DNA of 39,805 nucleotides from the NCBI GenBank assembly GCA_016212825.1, contig JACRDS010000110.1, forward strand, positions 1-39,805. Direction: 5' to 3'. Within the stretch, counting starts at the first letter, position 1; each line of letters begins with the position of its first letter. This document shows, in pieces, positions 9,242-17,472 of this stretch. The DNA comes from Elusimicrobiota bacterium (GTDB lineage Bacteria; Elusimicrobiota; Elusimicrobia; UBA1565; UBA9628). The notes beneath the pieces are model-generated. The model did no database searches. It was not told the origin of the DNA and was given only the letters and a program-made list of their open reading frames with translations. A program made the translations under genes and the position numbers.

Positions 9242-11272
9242 CTACCGGAACCGGCGCTTCTGTACCGCGCCCTTTATCGCGGGCCGGGGCCCCATGGCCG
9301 CCATCTCGCGCAGTTCCAGCCACTCGTCGCGCAGGGCCGCGGCCAGCTCGAAGTCCAGGTTGTCGGCCGCCTCGCGCATGCGGGTCTCGATCTCGGCGGC
9401 CAGGTCCGGGATCTCCTTGGCCGAGAGCGGCCGCTCCGTGCGGCGCAGCACCTCCAGGCCCCGGCGCTTGGCCGTGGTCTGGAACTCCTCCAGGTCGGAG
9501 ACCGCCTTGACGATGGTGCGCGGCGTGATATGGTGCTTGGCGTTGTGCTCCAGCTGCCTGGCGCGGCGGCGGTCCATCTCCGCCAGAGCCCGATTCATCG
9601 AGCCCGTGCGCTGGTCGGCGTAGAGCACCACGGAGCTGCCCACGTTGCGCGCGGCCCGGCCCGCGATCTGGATGAGGGTCGTCTCGGAGCGCAGGAAGCC
9701 CTCGTGGTCCGCGCCGAGTATGGCCACCAAGGAGACCTCCGGGAGGTCGAGGCCTTCGCGCAGCAGGTTGATGCCCACCAGCACGTCGAACTTCCCCGCG
9801 CGCAGGTCGCGCAGGATCTCGATGCGTTCCAGGGAGTCGATGTCGGAGTGCAGGTAGCGCACGCGCAGGCCCTTCTCGCTGAGGAACCGGGCCAGGTCCT
9901 CGGCCGTGCGCTTGGTCAAGGTCGTGACCAAGGTCCGCTCCTTGCGCTCGACGCGGCCCTGGATGCGCTTGATGAGATCGTCGATCTGGCCCGCGCTGGG
10001 CACCACCAGGACTTCCGGGTCCACCAGGCCCGTGGGCCGGATGACCTGCTCCGCGACCTCGCCCTTGGACTTCTTGAGCTCGTAGGGCCCGGGCGTGGCC
10101 GAGACGTAGACCCTCTGCCCGGCCAAAGCCTCGAACTCCGCGAACTTCAGCGGCCGGTTGTCCAGGGCCGAGGGCAGGCGGAAGCCGAAGTCCACCAAGG
10201 TCTGCTTGCGCGAGCGGTCGCCCTCGTACATGCCGTTGATCTGGGGGATGGAGACGTGCGACTCGTCTACGATGAGCAGGTGGTCGGTGGGAAAGAAGTC
10301 GAGCAGGCAGAAGGGCCGCTCCCCGGGCGGGCGGCCCGAGAGATGCCGTGAGTAGTTCTCGATGCCGTGGCAGAAGCCCATCTGCGCCAGCATCTCCATG
10401 TCGTAGCGCGTGCGCTGCTCCAGGCGCTGGGCTTCCAGCAGCTTGTTCTTGCCCTTGAAGTAATCCAGACGCTCCTTCAGCTCAGACTGTATGGCGGCCA
10501 GGGCCGTCTCCAGCTGGTCCCCCGGAGTGATGAAGTGCTTGGCCGGGTAGACCCACTCGCGCTCCAAGGACTTCAGCTTATCTCCGGTGAGCGGGTCGAA
10601 CTCCGTGATGGCCGTCACGCCCTCGTCGCCCAGCTCCACGCGCAGGGCCGTCTCCATGTAGGCGGGGAAGACGTCGACCAGCGCGCCCTTGACCCGGAAG
10701 CGGCCACGCACGAACTCGGTCTCGTTGCGCTCGTAGTGGATCTTGACCAGGTCTTCCAAGAGCTTGGCGCGCGTGGTCCGGTAGCCGAGCTGCAGCGGGA
10801 TGGAGGCCTTGCGGTAGTTCTCCGGCGCGCCGATGTTGTAGATGCAGGAGACGGAGGCCACCACCAGCACGTCGCGCCGCGAGAGCAGCGCGCTGGTGCA
10901 CTTGAGGCGCAGGCGGTCGATGCGGTCGTTGATGGCCGAGTCCTTCTCGATGTAGGTGTCCGTGGAGGGGACGTAGGCCTCGGGCTGGTAGTAGTCGTAG
11001 TAGGAGATGAAGAACTCGACGGCGTTGTCTGGGAACAGGGCCTTGAACTCCGCGTAGAGCTGGGCGGCCAGGACCTTGTTGGGGGAGATGACCAAGGTCG
11101 GCCGCTGCAGCGCCGCCACCATGTGCGCGGCCGTGAAGGTCTTGCCCGAGCCGGTCACGCCGAGGAGGACCTGGTGGCCGGCGCCCTCGCGCAGGCGGCG
11201 GGTCAACTGCGCGATGGCCGCGGGCTGGTCGCCGGCGGGCTGGAAGGGGGACTGCAGGCGGAAATCCGGCAT
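9242..11272 (-). CDS. uvrB: UvrABC excinuclease subunit B
   Basis: 676 residues, the normal length for UvrB. It is the damage-verifying helicase-like subunit of nucleotide excision repair: it is loaded by UvrA, then recruits UvrC for incision. Visible motifs: Walker A GVTGSGKT (residues 38-45), the DNA-separating beta-hairpin region with YYDYYQPEAYVP, the Walker B-type VDESH, the RTAEDL and DLPEVSLVAILGAD helicase motifs, GRAARN, and the C-terminal UVR motif near the end (EAADNLDFELAAALRDEW). The start MPDFRLQSPFQPAGDQP matches the family N-terminus; longer frames upstream read into the neighbouring gene and are not real. The ATG lies 2 nt after the stop of the TPR glycosyltransferase gene, so it is cotranscribed with membrane glycosylation genes, an unexpected setting for a repair gene. 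Confidence 0.98.
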   Translation of the reverse strand: MPDFRLQSPFQPAGDQPAAIAQLTRRLREGAGHQVLLGVTGSGKTFTAAHMVAALQRPTLVISPNKVLAAQLYAEFKALFPDNAVEFFISYYDYYQPEAYVPSTDTYIEKDSAINDRIDRLRLKCTSALLSRRDVLVVASVSCIYNIGAPENYRKASIPLQLGYRTTRAKLLEDLVKIHYERNETEFVRGRFRVKGALVDVFPAYMETALRVELGDEGVTAITEFDPLTGDKLKSLEREWVYPAKHFITPGDQLETALAAIQSELKERLDYFKGKNKLLEAQRLEQRTRYDMEMLAQMGFCHGIENYSRHLSGRPPGERPFCLLDFFPTDHLLIVDESHVSIPQINGMYEGDRSRKQTLVDFGFRLPSALDNRPLKFAEFEALAGQRVYVSATPGPYELKKSKGEVAEQVIRPTGLVDPEVLVVPSAGQIDDLIKRIQGRVERKERTLVTTLTKRTAEDLARFLSEKGLRVRYLHSDIDSLERIEILRDLRAGKFDVLVGINLLREGLDLPEVSLVAILGADHEGFLRSETTLIQIAGRAARNVGSSVVLYADQRTGSMNRALAEMDRRRARQLEHNAKHHITPRTIVKAVSDLEEFQTTAKRRGLEVLRRTERPLSAKEIPDLAAEIETRMREAADNLDFELAAALRDEWLELREMAAMGPRPAIKGAVQKRRFR

Positions 11273-11274
11273 GG

Positions 11275-12900
11275 TCAGCGCGGCCGCATGCGCCGCAAGG
11301 CCTCCTCCCGGTTCGCCGCGGCCTGGCCGAAACCCGGGTCCAGGCTCAACGCCGTCTCGAACATGGCGACGGCTTCCCGGTAGCGCTTGCGGTGAGCCAG
11401 GATCAGCCCGATGTTGTTGTAGGGGTGCGGCATGCCGGGGTCGTCGGCCATGGCGGCGCGGAACTCGGCTTCGGCCTCCTGCAGGCGCCCCAGCCGCAGG
11501 AGGGCCGAGCCCAGGTTGTTGCGCGCCGTGGCGTAGCGCGGCCGCTGCTCCAGGGCCAGGTGGAACTGCTCCAAGGCCTGCGTCATGCGGCCTTCGCTGC
11601 TGTAAACCAAGCCCAGATTGTTGCGCGCCATGGCTTGTCCGGGGTCGACCTGCAGGACCCGGCGATACAAGGTCTCGGAGTCCCGCCAGTAGCGGATCTG
11701 CTGCGCGGTCAGCCCCATGAGCAGACAGACCAGGGCCGTCCCGGACAGGATCAGCAGGCGGCCCGACCCTTCGCGGCGGCGCCAGAGCGCGAGGAGCGCG
11801 GCCCCGGCGAGCGCGCTCCAGGAGACGCACGGCAGATAGGAATACCGGTCCGCCACGAGCTGGGTCCCGTACTTGACCACGCCCAGGACCGGGGCCAGGA
11901 GGATCAGGTAGCACAGCCAGGCCGCCCAGACGGCCGGCAGGCGGCGGCGCAGCAGGAAGGCCGCCGCGGCCGCAGCCAGGCCCAGGACCGCGCTCCCTGC
12001 GAACGGCGCGGCAAGAGGGTCGAAGCGCAGCGGGAACTCGTGCAGGGGGACCAGCCCCGAAGGCCAGAGGGTCTTGACCAGGTAGAAGGCGTGGCCGTAG
12101 CCGGCCTGGGCCAGGCGCTGGGGCCAGCCGAAACCCGCGGCTCCCCTCATGGCGCCGGTGGCGGCCTGGCCGTGCCAGGCCAGGGCCGCCGCGGCCGCGG
12201 CGGGCAAGAGGCAGGGAAGCAGGGCCTGCCAGCGGACGCGGCGTTCGAGCACGGCTGAGTCCAGGACGGCCAGGACCAGGGGCAGGCCGATGCCGGCGGG
12301 CTTGCACAGCAAGGACAGGCCGTAGCAGGCGAAGGTCCAGGCAGCGCGGCCTCTCAAGTGGGAGAGGAGGGCGCAGAGACAGAAGAATCCTCCCATGAGG
12401 TCTCGCCGCGCCGCGGCCCAGGCCACGGGCTCCACGCGCAGGGGATGCAGGGCGAAGGCCAGCGCCGCGAATGCGGCGCCCCAGGAGGCGCCGTCCCCGC
12501 AGGGCGGCTGTTCTCCTCCCCCGGAGGGGGCGGCGCCCCAGGAGCAGGCCGCGGCTTCGGTCTGCGGCGCCGAGGCTTGCAGGAGCTCCCGGCAGGCCAG
12601 GAAGACCAGCGCCGAGTTGGCGCAGTGCCAGAGCAGGCTGGTCAGGTGGAAGCCCGCCGGGTCCATGCCCCAGAGCAGGTAGTCGGCCGCGTAGCTCATC
12701 CAGACGAGGGGCTGGTAGGGGCCCTTGAGGAAGGTGGTGAACATCCAGCGCAATTGGGTCCAGCCCAGGCCCCGGAAATAGGGGTTCTGGTAGAGGAAGC
12801 CGTCGTCATCCCAGCTCACGAACTGGTTCCTGAGCACGCCCAGGCAGGCGATGAACACGACCGCGGCCACCAGGGCGGCCCAGCGGCGTGTCCGCGTCAT
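11275..12900 (-). CDS. GT-C membrane protein with C-terminal TPR repeats (TMTC-like)
   Basis: 541 residues. The N-terminal part has many hydrophobic helices with the first-loop acidic motif WDDDGF (around residue 30) and the HPLRVEPVAW motif characteristic of the TMTC-like membrane glycosyltransferase family. The last 140 residues or so are tetratricopeptide repeats (ARNNLGLVYSSEGRMTQAL and following). Known relatives are O-mannosyltransferase-like enzymes that use polyprenyl-phosphate sugars; activity here is inferred. The start ATG at 12900 overlaps the stop of the upstream GT39 gene by 4 nt (ATGA), which decides the start over a longer frame. A 19-codon insertion flanked by a direct repeat lies just before HPLRVEP (see the repeat at 12473-12544). 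Confidence 0.85.
   Translation of the reverse strand: MTRTRRWAALVAAVVFIACLGVLRNQFVSWDDDGFLYQNPYFRGLGWTQLRWMFTTFLKGPYQPLVWMSYAADYLLWGMDPAGFHLTSLLWHCANSALVFLACRELLQASAPQTEAAACSWGAAPSGGGEQPPCGDGASWGAAFAALAFALHPLRVEPVAWAAARRDLMGGFFCLCALLSHLRGRAAWTFACYGLSLLCKPAGIGLPLVLAVLDSAVLERRVRWQALLPCLLPAAAAAALAWHGQAATGAMRGAAGFGWPQRLAQAGYGHAFYLVKTLWPSGLVPLHEFPLRFDPLAAPFAGSAVLGLAAAAAAFLLRRRLPAVWAAWLCYLILLAPVLGVVKYGTQLVADRYSYLPCVSWSALAGAALLALWRRREGSGRLLILSGTALVCLLMGLTAQQIRYWRDSETLYRRVLQVDPGQAMARNNLGLVYSSEGRMTQALEQFHLALEQRPRYATARNNLGSALLRLGRLQEAEAEFRAAMADDPGMPHPYNNIGLILAHRKRYREAVAMFETALSLDPGFGQAAANREEALRRMRPR
12473..12544. repeat. 15-bp direct repeat flanking an in-frame 57-bp duplication or insertion
   Basis: GCGGCGCCCCAGGAG occurs at 12473-12487 and again at 12530-12544, a 57-nt period, which is 19 codons. 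In the protein this gives SWGAA twice around a Gly/Pro-rich linker. The spacer contains a short inverted repeat (CTCC...GGAG). It looks like a small in-frame insertion or duplication inside the TPR glycosyltransferase gene. Confidence 0.7.
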
Positions 12901-14456
12901 GACTTGCGTTCCCAGACCGCCATGGTCCCCCAGAAGGGGCGGTCGTACCACATGGGGAACTTGTCCCACATCTCCTGGGCGCCCTCTCCCACGATGAGTT
13001 CCGTGGGGTTGCGCGGGTTGGACAGCACCACGGCCGAGATGCGGTAGTCCTTGAGGAGCGCCTTGACCTGCCCGAACATGTCCAGCGGCGCGCCGGCCGC
13101 GCGCAGGAAGGACGGGCGCGCGAAGACGGTGACGATGACCTTGGGCCGGGCCGCGCGCACCTGCGCGAGCATCTCCTGCTGGCGCGCCGCCGCGTCAGCG
13201 GAGGCCTGGAGCAGGGGATACATGAAGATGTAGCGCGTGGCGCTCCTGCGGCCGGCGAAGTAGAGGATCTCGGGCTCGGAACCGAAGATGAAGACCCTTT
13301 CGTCCTCGGCGGCGCGCTCCGCCACGAAATGGGCCACTCCGGTGGCTTCGGGGAAGGGATTGCCGGCATAGAGCCTGGCGCACTTGTCCACGGCCGACCC
13401 CGGGCCGTAGTACCAGAAGGAGGCGAGGATGCCGTAGAGCACCACGGCAACGGCGGCCGCGGGCGCCGCGAGCCGCGGCAGGTCCCAGCGCCGCGGCCAA
13501 GCGGCGGCGGAGCCGGCCAGGACCGCCAGCGCCGGCGCGGCCTGGAGATAATAGTGCGGCCGGAAGAAGCCCCCGACGCAGGCGCCCAGGAAGGAGGCGG
13601 CCAGCCAGGCGATGACCCAGGACGCGGCCGCGCCGGCCCGGAACACGGCTCCGGCCAGGGCCAGGAGATAGACGGGCCAGAGGCCGGGCAGGGTGCGCGA
13701 GAAGGTGGTCCAGAAGTTGCGCAGATAGTCGCGCAGGGGGATGCCTCCGGCGTAGGCGAGGTTGTAGCCTATGACGCAGTCCCAGAACTCCCGTCCGGCG
13801 CCCTGGGCCGCGAAGTAGGCGCCCGCCGGGACCCAGACGGCCGCGGCCGCGCCGATGTAGGCGGCGGCGCAGAGCCATTTCCGACGGGGCTGGGGGGAGA
13901 GGAGCAGGAAGGCCAGATAGAAGACGGCGTCGGTCAGGGCCACCTGCTTGAACAGGAGGCTCAGGCCCGCGCCGGCGCCGCTGGCCGCGGCCCAGCGCCA
14001 GGAGTCCTTCTCCGCGGCCAGGAGCGCGGCCAGGAAGCCGGCGGCCAGAGGCAGGAGCATGAAGGTCTCCGTGTTGGCCGCGTTGCCCAGAAGCCGGTGG
14101 TGCGTGGTCAGGAGGGCGGCCAAGGCCCCGGCCGCGAAGCCGGCCTCCAGCCCGAAGAGGCGGCGGCCGATGAGGAAGACCACGGCCAGGGTCAGCAGCG
14201 TGTAGAACTGCGCGCCCCAGTGGATGGCGGACTGGCTTTCCCCGAGCACGCGCTCGATGACCGCGTAGGCCGCGAAGACGCCGGGGGGCTTCTGGTCGAA
14301 GCTGTCCCGGTAAGGGACCTCGCCTTTGAGCCAGCGCTGGGCGATGTAGGCGTATTCCCCTTCGTCGCGCTCCAGGAAGATCCCCGCGATGGGGGCGCGC
14401 AGGCCCAGCCCGAGGAGGAGGACGGCCGCCAGGGCGATCCAGTCCCGCTTCGTCAT
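12897..14456 (-). CDS. GT39/ArnT-like membrane glycosyltransferase
   Basis: 519 residues, strongly hydrophobic with about 10-12 membrane helices. The first periplasmic loop carries RDEGEYAY (residues 30-37), with the catalytic-type acidic pair, and then KPPG (56-59), the signature pattern of GT39/GT83 enzymes. Such enzymes move a sugar from polyprenyl phosphate onto protein or lipid A at the outer face of the inner membrane. The acceptor here is unknown. A C-terminal soluble region of about 120 residues follows the last helix. It is the first gene of the minus-strand run leading to the TPR glycosyltransferase, uvrB and the CDF transporter. A -10-like TACAAT lies 7 nt before the ATG, and the gap contains AGGA. 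Confidence 0.88.
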   Translation of the reverse strand: MTKRDWIALAAVLLLGLGLRAPIAGIFLERDEGEYAYIAQRWLKGEVPYRDSFDQKPPGVFAAYAVIERVLGESQSAIHWGAQFYTLLTLAVVFLIGRRLFGLEAGFAAGALAALLTTHHRLLGNAANTETFMLLPLAAGFLAALLAAEKDSWRWAAASGAGAGLSLLFKQVALTDAVFYLAFLLLSPQPRRKWLCAAAYIGAAAAVWVPAGAYFAAQGAGREFWDCVIGYNLAYAGGIPLRDYLRNFWTTFSRTLPGLWPVYLLALAGAVFRAGAAASWVIAWLAASFLGACVGGFFRPHYYLQAAPALAVLAGSAAAWPRRWDLPRLAAPAAAVAVVLYGILASFWYYGPGSAVDKCARLYAGNPFPEATGVAHFVAERAAEDERVFIFGSEPEILYFAGRRSATRYIFMYPLLQASADAAARQQEMLAQVRAARPKVIVTVFARPSFLRAAGAPLDMFGQVKALLKDYRISAVVLSNPRNPTELIVGEGAQEMWDKFPMWYDRPFWGTMAVWERKS

Positions 14457-14463
14457 CGGTCCT

Positions 14464-14469
14464 ATTGTA
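14464..14469 (-). promoter_or_regulatory. -10 box directly upstream of the GT39 gene
   Basis: TACAAT on the minus strand ends 7 nt before the ATG at 14456, so transcription would begin at or next to the start codon. No good -35 element is visible; the place where it would be falls in the palindromic repeat at 14481-14533. Confidence 0.45.
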
Positions 14470-14480
14470 GAAAAGAATCC

Positions 14481-14533
14481 GGGGACACCATACTCAATTG
14501 CCGGGGATGGGGGGAATTAAGTATGGTGTCCCC
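14481..14533. repeat. Palindromic repeat element (REP/MITE-like)
   Basis: The arms GGGGACACCATACTCAATT (14481-14499) and its reverse complement (14515-14533) match at 18 of 19 positions around a G-rich 15-nt loop. The sequence resembles dispersed palindromes that I recall from many environmental genomes, sometimes near REP-associated tyrosine transposases; that association is from memory. It lies between the GT39 gene and the aldo/keto reductase, and its right arm contains an in-frame ATG (14523) for the reductase. Confidence 0.8.
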
Positions 14534-14537
14534 ACAT

Positions 14538-15518
14538 ATGGAGAAGAGGGCGCTGGGCCGTTCCGGGCTGGAAGTCGGCGTGCTCGCCCTGGGCACCATG
14601 AACTGGGGCTCGGACTGGATGCGCTCCACGCCGGTGGACGAGAAGACGGCGCGCAGCCTGCTCGACCTGGCGCTCGAATCCGGCGTGAACCTCATCGACA
14701 CCGCGGACATCTACGGCCGAGGCGCGTCCGAGGCCATGCTGGGCCGCATCCTGGGCCGGCGGCGCCAGAAGGTCCTGCTCGCCACCAAGACCCGCTGGGA
14801 GATGAAGGAGGGGGATCCCTCCTCCGGAGGGCTCTCCAGGAAGCGCATCCAGGCCGCCTTGGACGCCAGCCTCAAGCGTCTGCGCACCGACCACGTGGAC
14901 CTCTACATGCCCCATTCTCCTGACCCCAAGGTGCCTTTGGAGGAGACCTTGGGGACTCTGGCCGCCGCGGTCAAGGCCGGCAAGGTCCGGGTCCTGGGCT
15001 GCTCCAATTTCTCCGGCGCCCAGTGGCGCCAAGCGCTGGCCGTGAGCCAGGGCAAGGGCTGGCCCCGCTTCGAGTCCGATCAGGTGGAATACAGCCTCGC
15101 GGCGCGCTCCGCGGACGGCGACGCGCTGCCTGTCGCCGCGGCCGAGGGCGTCTCCGTGGTGGCCTGGAGCCCCCTGGCCGGGGGGTTCCTGACCCCTCTG
15201 GGTCGGCGGCACAAGGCGGGGCGGGGCTTCCCACCCGTGGACGCAAGCCGCTATTCCGGGGTGGTGAAGGTCCTTTCCGGCGTGGCGCAGAAGGAGGGGA
15301 CCACGCCGGCGGCCGCGGCCCTGTCGTGGGTCCTCTCCCGGCCCGGCATCGCGGCCGCCGTGGTTGGGGCCAGCGGCGTGGCGCAGTTGCGCGAGGACCT
15401 GGCCCTGAAGCCCCTTTCCGCCAGGGCGGCGGGCTACCTGGACCAGGCCTCCATGCTCTGTTCCCAGGCCTCTGGGCCTAAAGGCCCAGGGAAGGCTGGG
15501 ACCTTTGTGCAGCTTTAG
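14538..15518 (+). CDS. Aldo/keto reductase
   Basis: 326 residues, a TIM-barrel NADPH-dependent oxidoreductase of the AKR superfamily. The catalytic tetrad is visible: Asp54 and Tyr59 in LIDTADIYG, Lys84 in ATKTRW, and His126 in MPHSPD. The C-terminal cofactor loop region (AAVVGASGVAQLREDL) is also present. It acts in the cytoplasm on aldehydes or ketones; the substrate is unknown. The chosen ATG begins the usual AKR N-terminus (EKRALGRSGLEV); an alternative in-frame ATG at 14523 lies inside the palindromic repeat. No convincing Shine-Dalgarno site precedes either. The last 20 or so residues (CSQASGPKGPGKAG) are encoded by hairpin-rich DNA and look like an add-on to the fold. Confidence 0.9.
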   Translation: MEKRALGRSGLEVGVLALGTMNWGSDWMRSTPVDEKTARSLLDLALESGVNLIDTADIYGRGASEAMLGRILGRRRQKVLLATKTRWEMKEGDPSSGGLSRKRIQAALDASLKRLRTDHVDLYMPHSPDPKVPLEETLGTLAAAVKAGKVRVLGCSNFSGAQWRQALAVSQGKGWPRFESDQVEYSLAARSADGDALPVAAAEGVSVVAWSPLAGGFLTPLGRRHKAGRGFPPVDASRYSGVVKVLSGVAQKEGTTPAAAALSWVLSRPGIAAAVVGASGVAQLREDLALKPLSARAAGYLDQASMLCSQASGPKGPGKAGTFVQL

Positions 15519-15533
15519 GGGCCCAAGGGGCCC
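15472..15533 (+). terminator. Hairpins across the 3' end of the aldo/keto reductase
   Basis: CTGGGCCT and AGGCCCAG (15472-15479, 15482-15489) form a near-perfect palindrome inside the last codons, and GGGCCC (15519-15524) with GGGCCC (15528-15533) forms a second stem just after the stop. No T-run follows, so an intrinsic terminator is doubtful; a repeat element or mRNA-end structure is as likely. Confidence 0.35.
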
Positions 15534-15582
15534 TGCAGCCGGGGCGCGGCGCGGTCTACAATAATAGCGGAAGGCGAAAACC

Positions 15583-15924
15583 ATGGAACTCTACGTGAGG
15601 TTCATCAGCACCCTGGCCTTCGGCCTCATCGGACTCGGGGCCGTGCTCAAGGTGCTCCTGGAGACCCTCTTCAACGAGTGGGACGCCTTCAACGACATCG
15701 CGGAGCGCGTCATGATCAGCTGCTCGGGCAAGGGCGGCCACGTGGAGCACGTCCGGGCCGAGGACATCCTGCTCGAGGCCGAGAAGCGCAACGCCCCCCA
15801 GACCAACACCCGCATCGTGGACTGGCGCCGCCGCCAGATGAAGGAGCTCGACGAGATCGAGAGCCGCTTGAGCCAGGTTCGGCCGCCCAGGTTCGCGGCG
15901 GATACGGACATCATCCCCAGCTAG
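15583..15924 (+). CDS. Small membrane-anchored protein of unknown function
   Basis: 113 residues. Residues 5-27 are hydrophobic (FISTLAFGLIGLGAVLKVLL) and probably form one N-terminal membrane helix. The rest is charged and helical, with a C-terminal stretch rich in Arg, Glu and Pro. I recognise no family. GGAAGG (15569-15574) precedes the ATG at a good distance, and TACAAT (15557-15562) is a possible -10 box. The 3' end overlaps the end of the convergent glycosyltransferase gene by 14 nt. The coding assignment rests on the ribosome site and the coherent membrane-anchor sequence. Confidence 0.65.
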   Translation: MELYVRFISTLAFGLIGLGAVLKVLLETLFNEWDAFNDIAERVMISCSGKGGHVEHVRAEDILLEAEKRNAPQTNTRIVDWRRRQMKELDEIESRLSQVRPPRFAADTDIIPS

Positions 15925-17458
15925 GCCGTAGCCTCCGCACGGCATCCCGGATCAGCCCCCGCCGCTCGCGGATCCCGTCATATCCGCGAGCGGCCAGAAT
16001 CAGCATGAAGGGCTGCACGAGGAATTGATAGCGATGTGTGCCCCTCGTCAGGGCATGAGCCGCGAAGGTCATCAGGAAAAAGACGGCTAAGAAAGCCAGC
16101 CCGGGAGGATGGCTCTCCCGCGTCGTCCCCAGCCGCAGGGCCCCGGCCAAGGCGCCCAGCACGACCAGCAGATGGAAGGCCGTCAGCAAGCAGCGCCACC
16201 GCTGATAGGAGGGGCCTTCCATGACGAACTCCGGCCCCGAACGTCGACTGCTCATGAAAGACCGGCGGATCGACCACAGCAGGATGTCCTGGTCGTCCGA
16301 GAAAACGCTCCAGACATTGAAAAACAGGCAGAGCGAGGCATGGAGCGGCCCGCCCAGCAGCATCCGTCGCAGGTTGTCCGCCGCGATCCCGTAGCCGCGG
16401 GCGGATCTCTCAGCTTCATCTGACGTTTCCCGCCATCGCCGGTAGGAAGCCTCCTGCCAGGGCGCGTCCTGCCCATCCGGGGGGACGTTCAGCGCCGTAT
16501 GCTGCCCCAGGAACATCCCCTCTAGGGTGCATACAGGGATGACGCGGTGGAACACGCTCCAGTTCCGGACCGTCCACGGCATCAGGCCCAGGGCCGCGAA
16601 GGCCAGGAATACGGCGACCCGGGACATCCCCCGCTTCATGCCGGCGCCCATCCATATGGCAGCGCTTATCGAGACGATGAGCGGCACCAGGAGAGACCGG
16701 ATGAGCGCGGCCGCGGCGGCGAGCAGCCCCACCAGCGGCATCTTCGCGCGCGCCCGGTCGGGACATGCGGTCAGGGTCCAGGCGATCAGCATCAGGGAGA
16801 AGACTGACAGCGCCTCGGTTCCGTAGAGATTCGTGGCCATGACCGAAGAGGGGTATACGGACCAGGCGAGAGCCGCGCGCCGGCCGAGCCTGGCGCCTTG
16901 GAGCTCGAACAGGAGGAAGATCAGCGCGGCCGTCCCGGCTCCGAAGATGATGTTTGAGACCAAGAACACCTTCGGGTTCGGCCCGAAGACCTTGTACAGG
17001 AGGGCTCCCCACAACGGGGCCCCGGGAGGACGAAAAGCCGTGGTGTAGGGCAGGCTATGACCTTTCCCGATACTGAACTCCATGTCCTCCACCCCCACGG
17101 GGCCCGTGATGGCGTAGCCTTTGCCGGACGCCAAGGACGCGGCCAGCTCTTGATAGATGGCGAAATCCGAGACCTGTTCGTTCTTCACCGCCCCGAACCA
17201 TGCCGCCCGCAAACCCAAGGCGATGATGACGATCGCCGCCAGACTCGGCCACATCCCGAGCGCATCCAGGCGCTCGCAGCAGAGATGGTAGCAGCCGAGG
17301 AGTATCGCGCCGTAGACCGCGATCGCCGGGATGCGCAGATGCCATGGGAGCGCGGCGGGATCAGGCCAAAGGAGGCGCGTCATGGTCACGACGGCGATGG
17401 TCCACAGAGCCGGCACGAGGATGCGCCGGAAGGTCGCCCAGGATAGGATGTCGGCCAT
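15911..17458 (-). CDS. GT39-like polytopic membrane glycosyltransferase
   Basis: 515 residues with about ten membrane helices. The first large loop reads SDFAIYQELAASLASGKGY and later FRPPGAPL; this acidic residue plus RPPG arrangement is typical of dolichyl-phosphate-mannose-type GT-C proteins. The enzyme would transfer a lipid-linked sugar at the periplasmic face; donor and acceptor are unknown. It begins 14 nt after the stop of the DUF2723 protein and is probably cotranscribed with it. Base composition is less GC-rich than in the surrounding genes, suggesting acquisition as part of a surface-polysaccharide or glycosylation block. A shorter start is possible, but the first helix begins soon after the chosen Met. 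Confidence 0.82.
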   Translation of the reverse strand: MADILSWATFRRILVPALWTIAVVTMTRLLWPDPAALPWHLRIPAIAVYGAILLGCYHLCCERLDALGMWPSLAAIVIIALGLRAAWFGAVKNEQVSDFAIYQELAASLASGKGYAITGPVGVEDMEFSIGKGHSLPYTTAFRPPGAPLWGALLYKVFGPNPKVFLVSNIIFGAGTAALIFLLFELQGARLGRRAALAWSVYPSSVMATNLYGTEALSVFSLMLIAWTLTACPDRARAKMPLVGLLAAAAALIRSLLVPLIVSISAAIWMGAGMKRGMSRVAVFLAFAALGLMPWTVRNWSVFHRVIPVCTLEGMFLGQHTALNVPPDGQDAPWQEASYRRWRETSDEAERSARGYGIAADNLRRMLLGGPLHASLCLFFNVWSVFSDDQDILLWSIRRSFMSSRRSGPEFVMEGPSYQRWRCLLTAFHLLVVLGALAGALRLGTTRESHPPGLAFLAVFFLMTFAAHALTRGTHRYQFLVQPFMLILAARGYDGIRERRGLIRDAVRRLRPSWG

Positions 17459-17472
17459 GGCAAGCCGGGGTC

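Noticed and set aside
11273-12307. N-terminal extension of the uvrB frame
   Set aside because: It overlaps the TPR glycosyltransferase in another frame and has no UvrB homology; UvrB begins at MPDFRLQ.
12500-12530. CTCC...GGAG inverted repeat as a terminator
   Set aside because: It lies within a coding region in frame, with no T-run.
13329-14537. Extended plus-strand frame upstream of the aldo/keto reductase
   Set aside because: The extra 400 codons are antisense to the GT39 gene; the family start fits the ATG at 14538.
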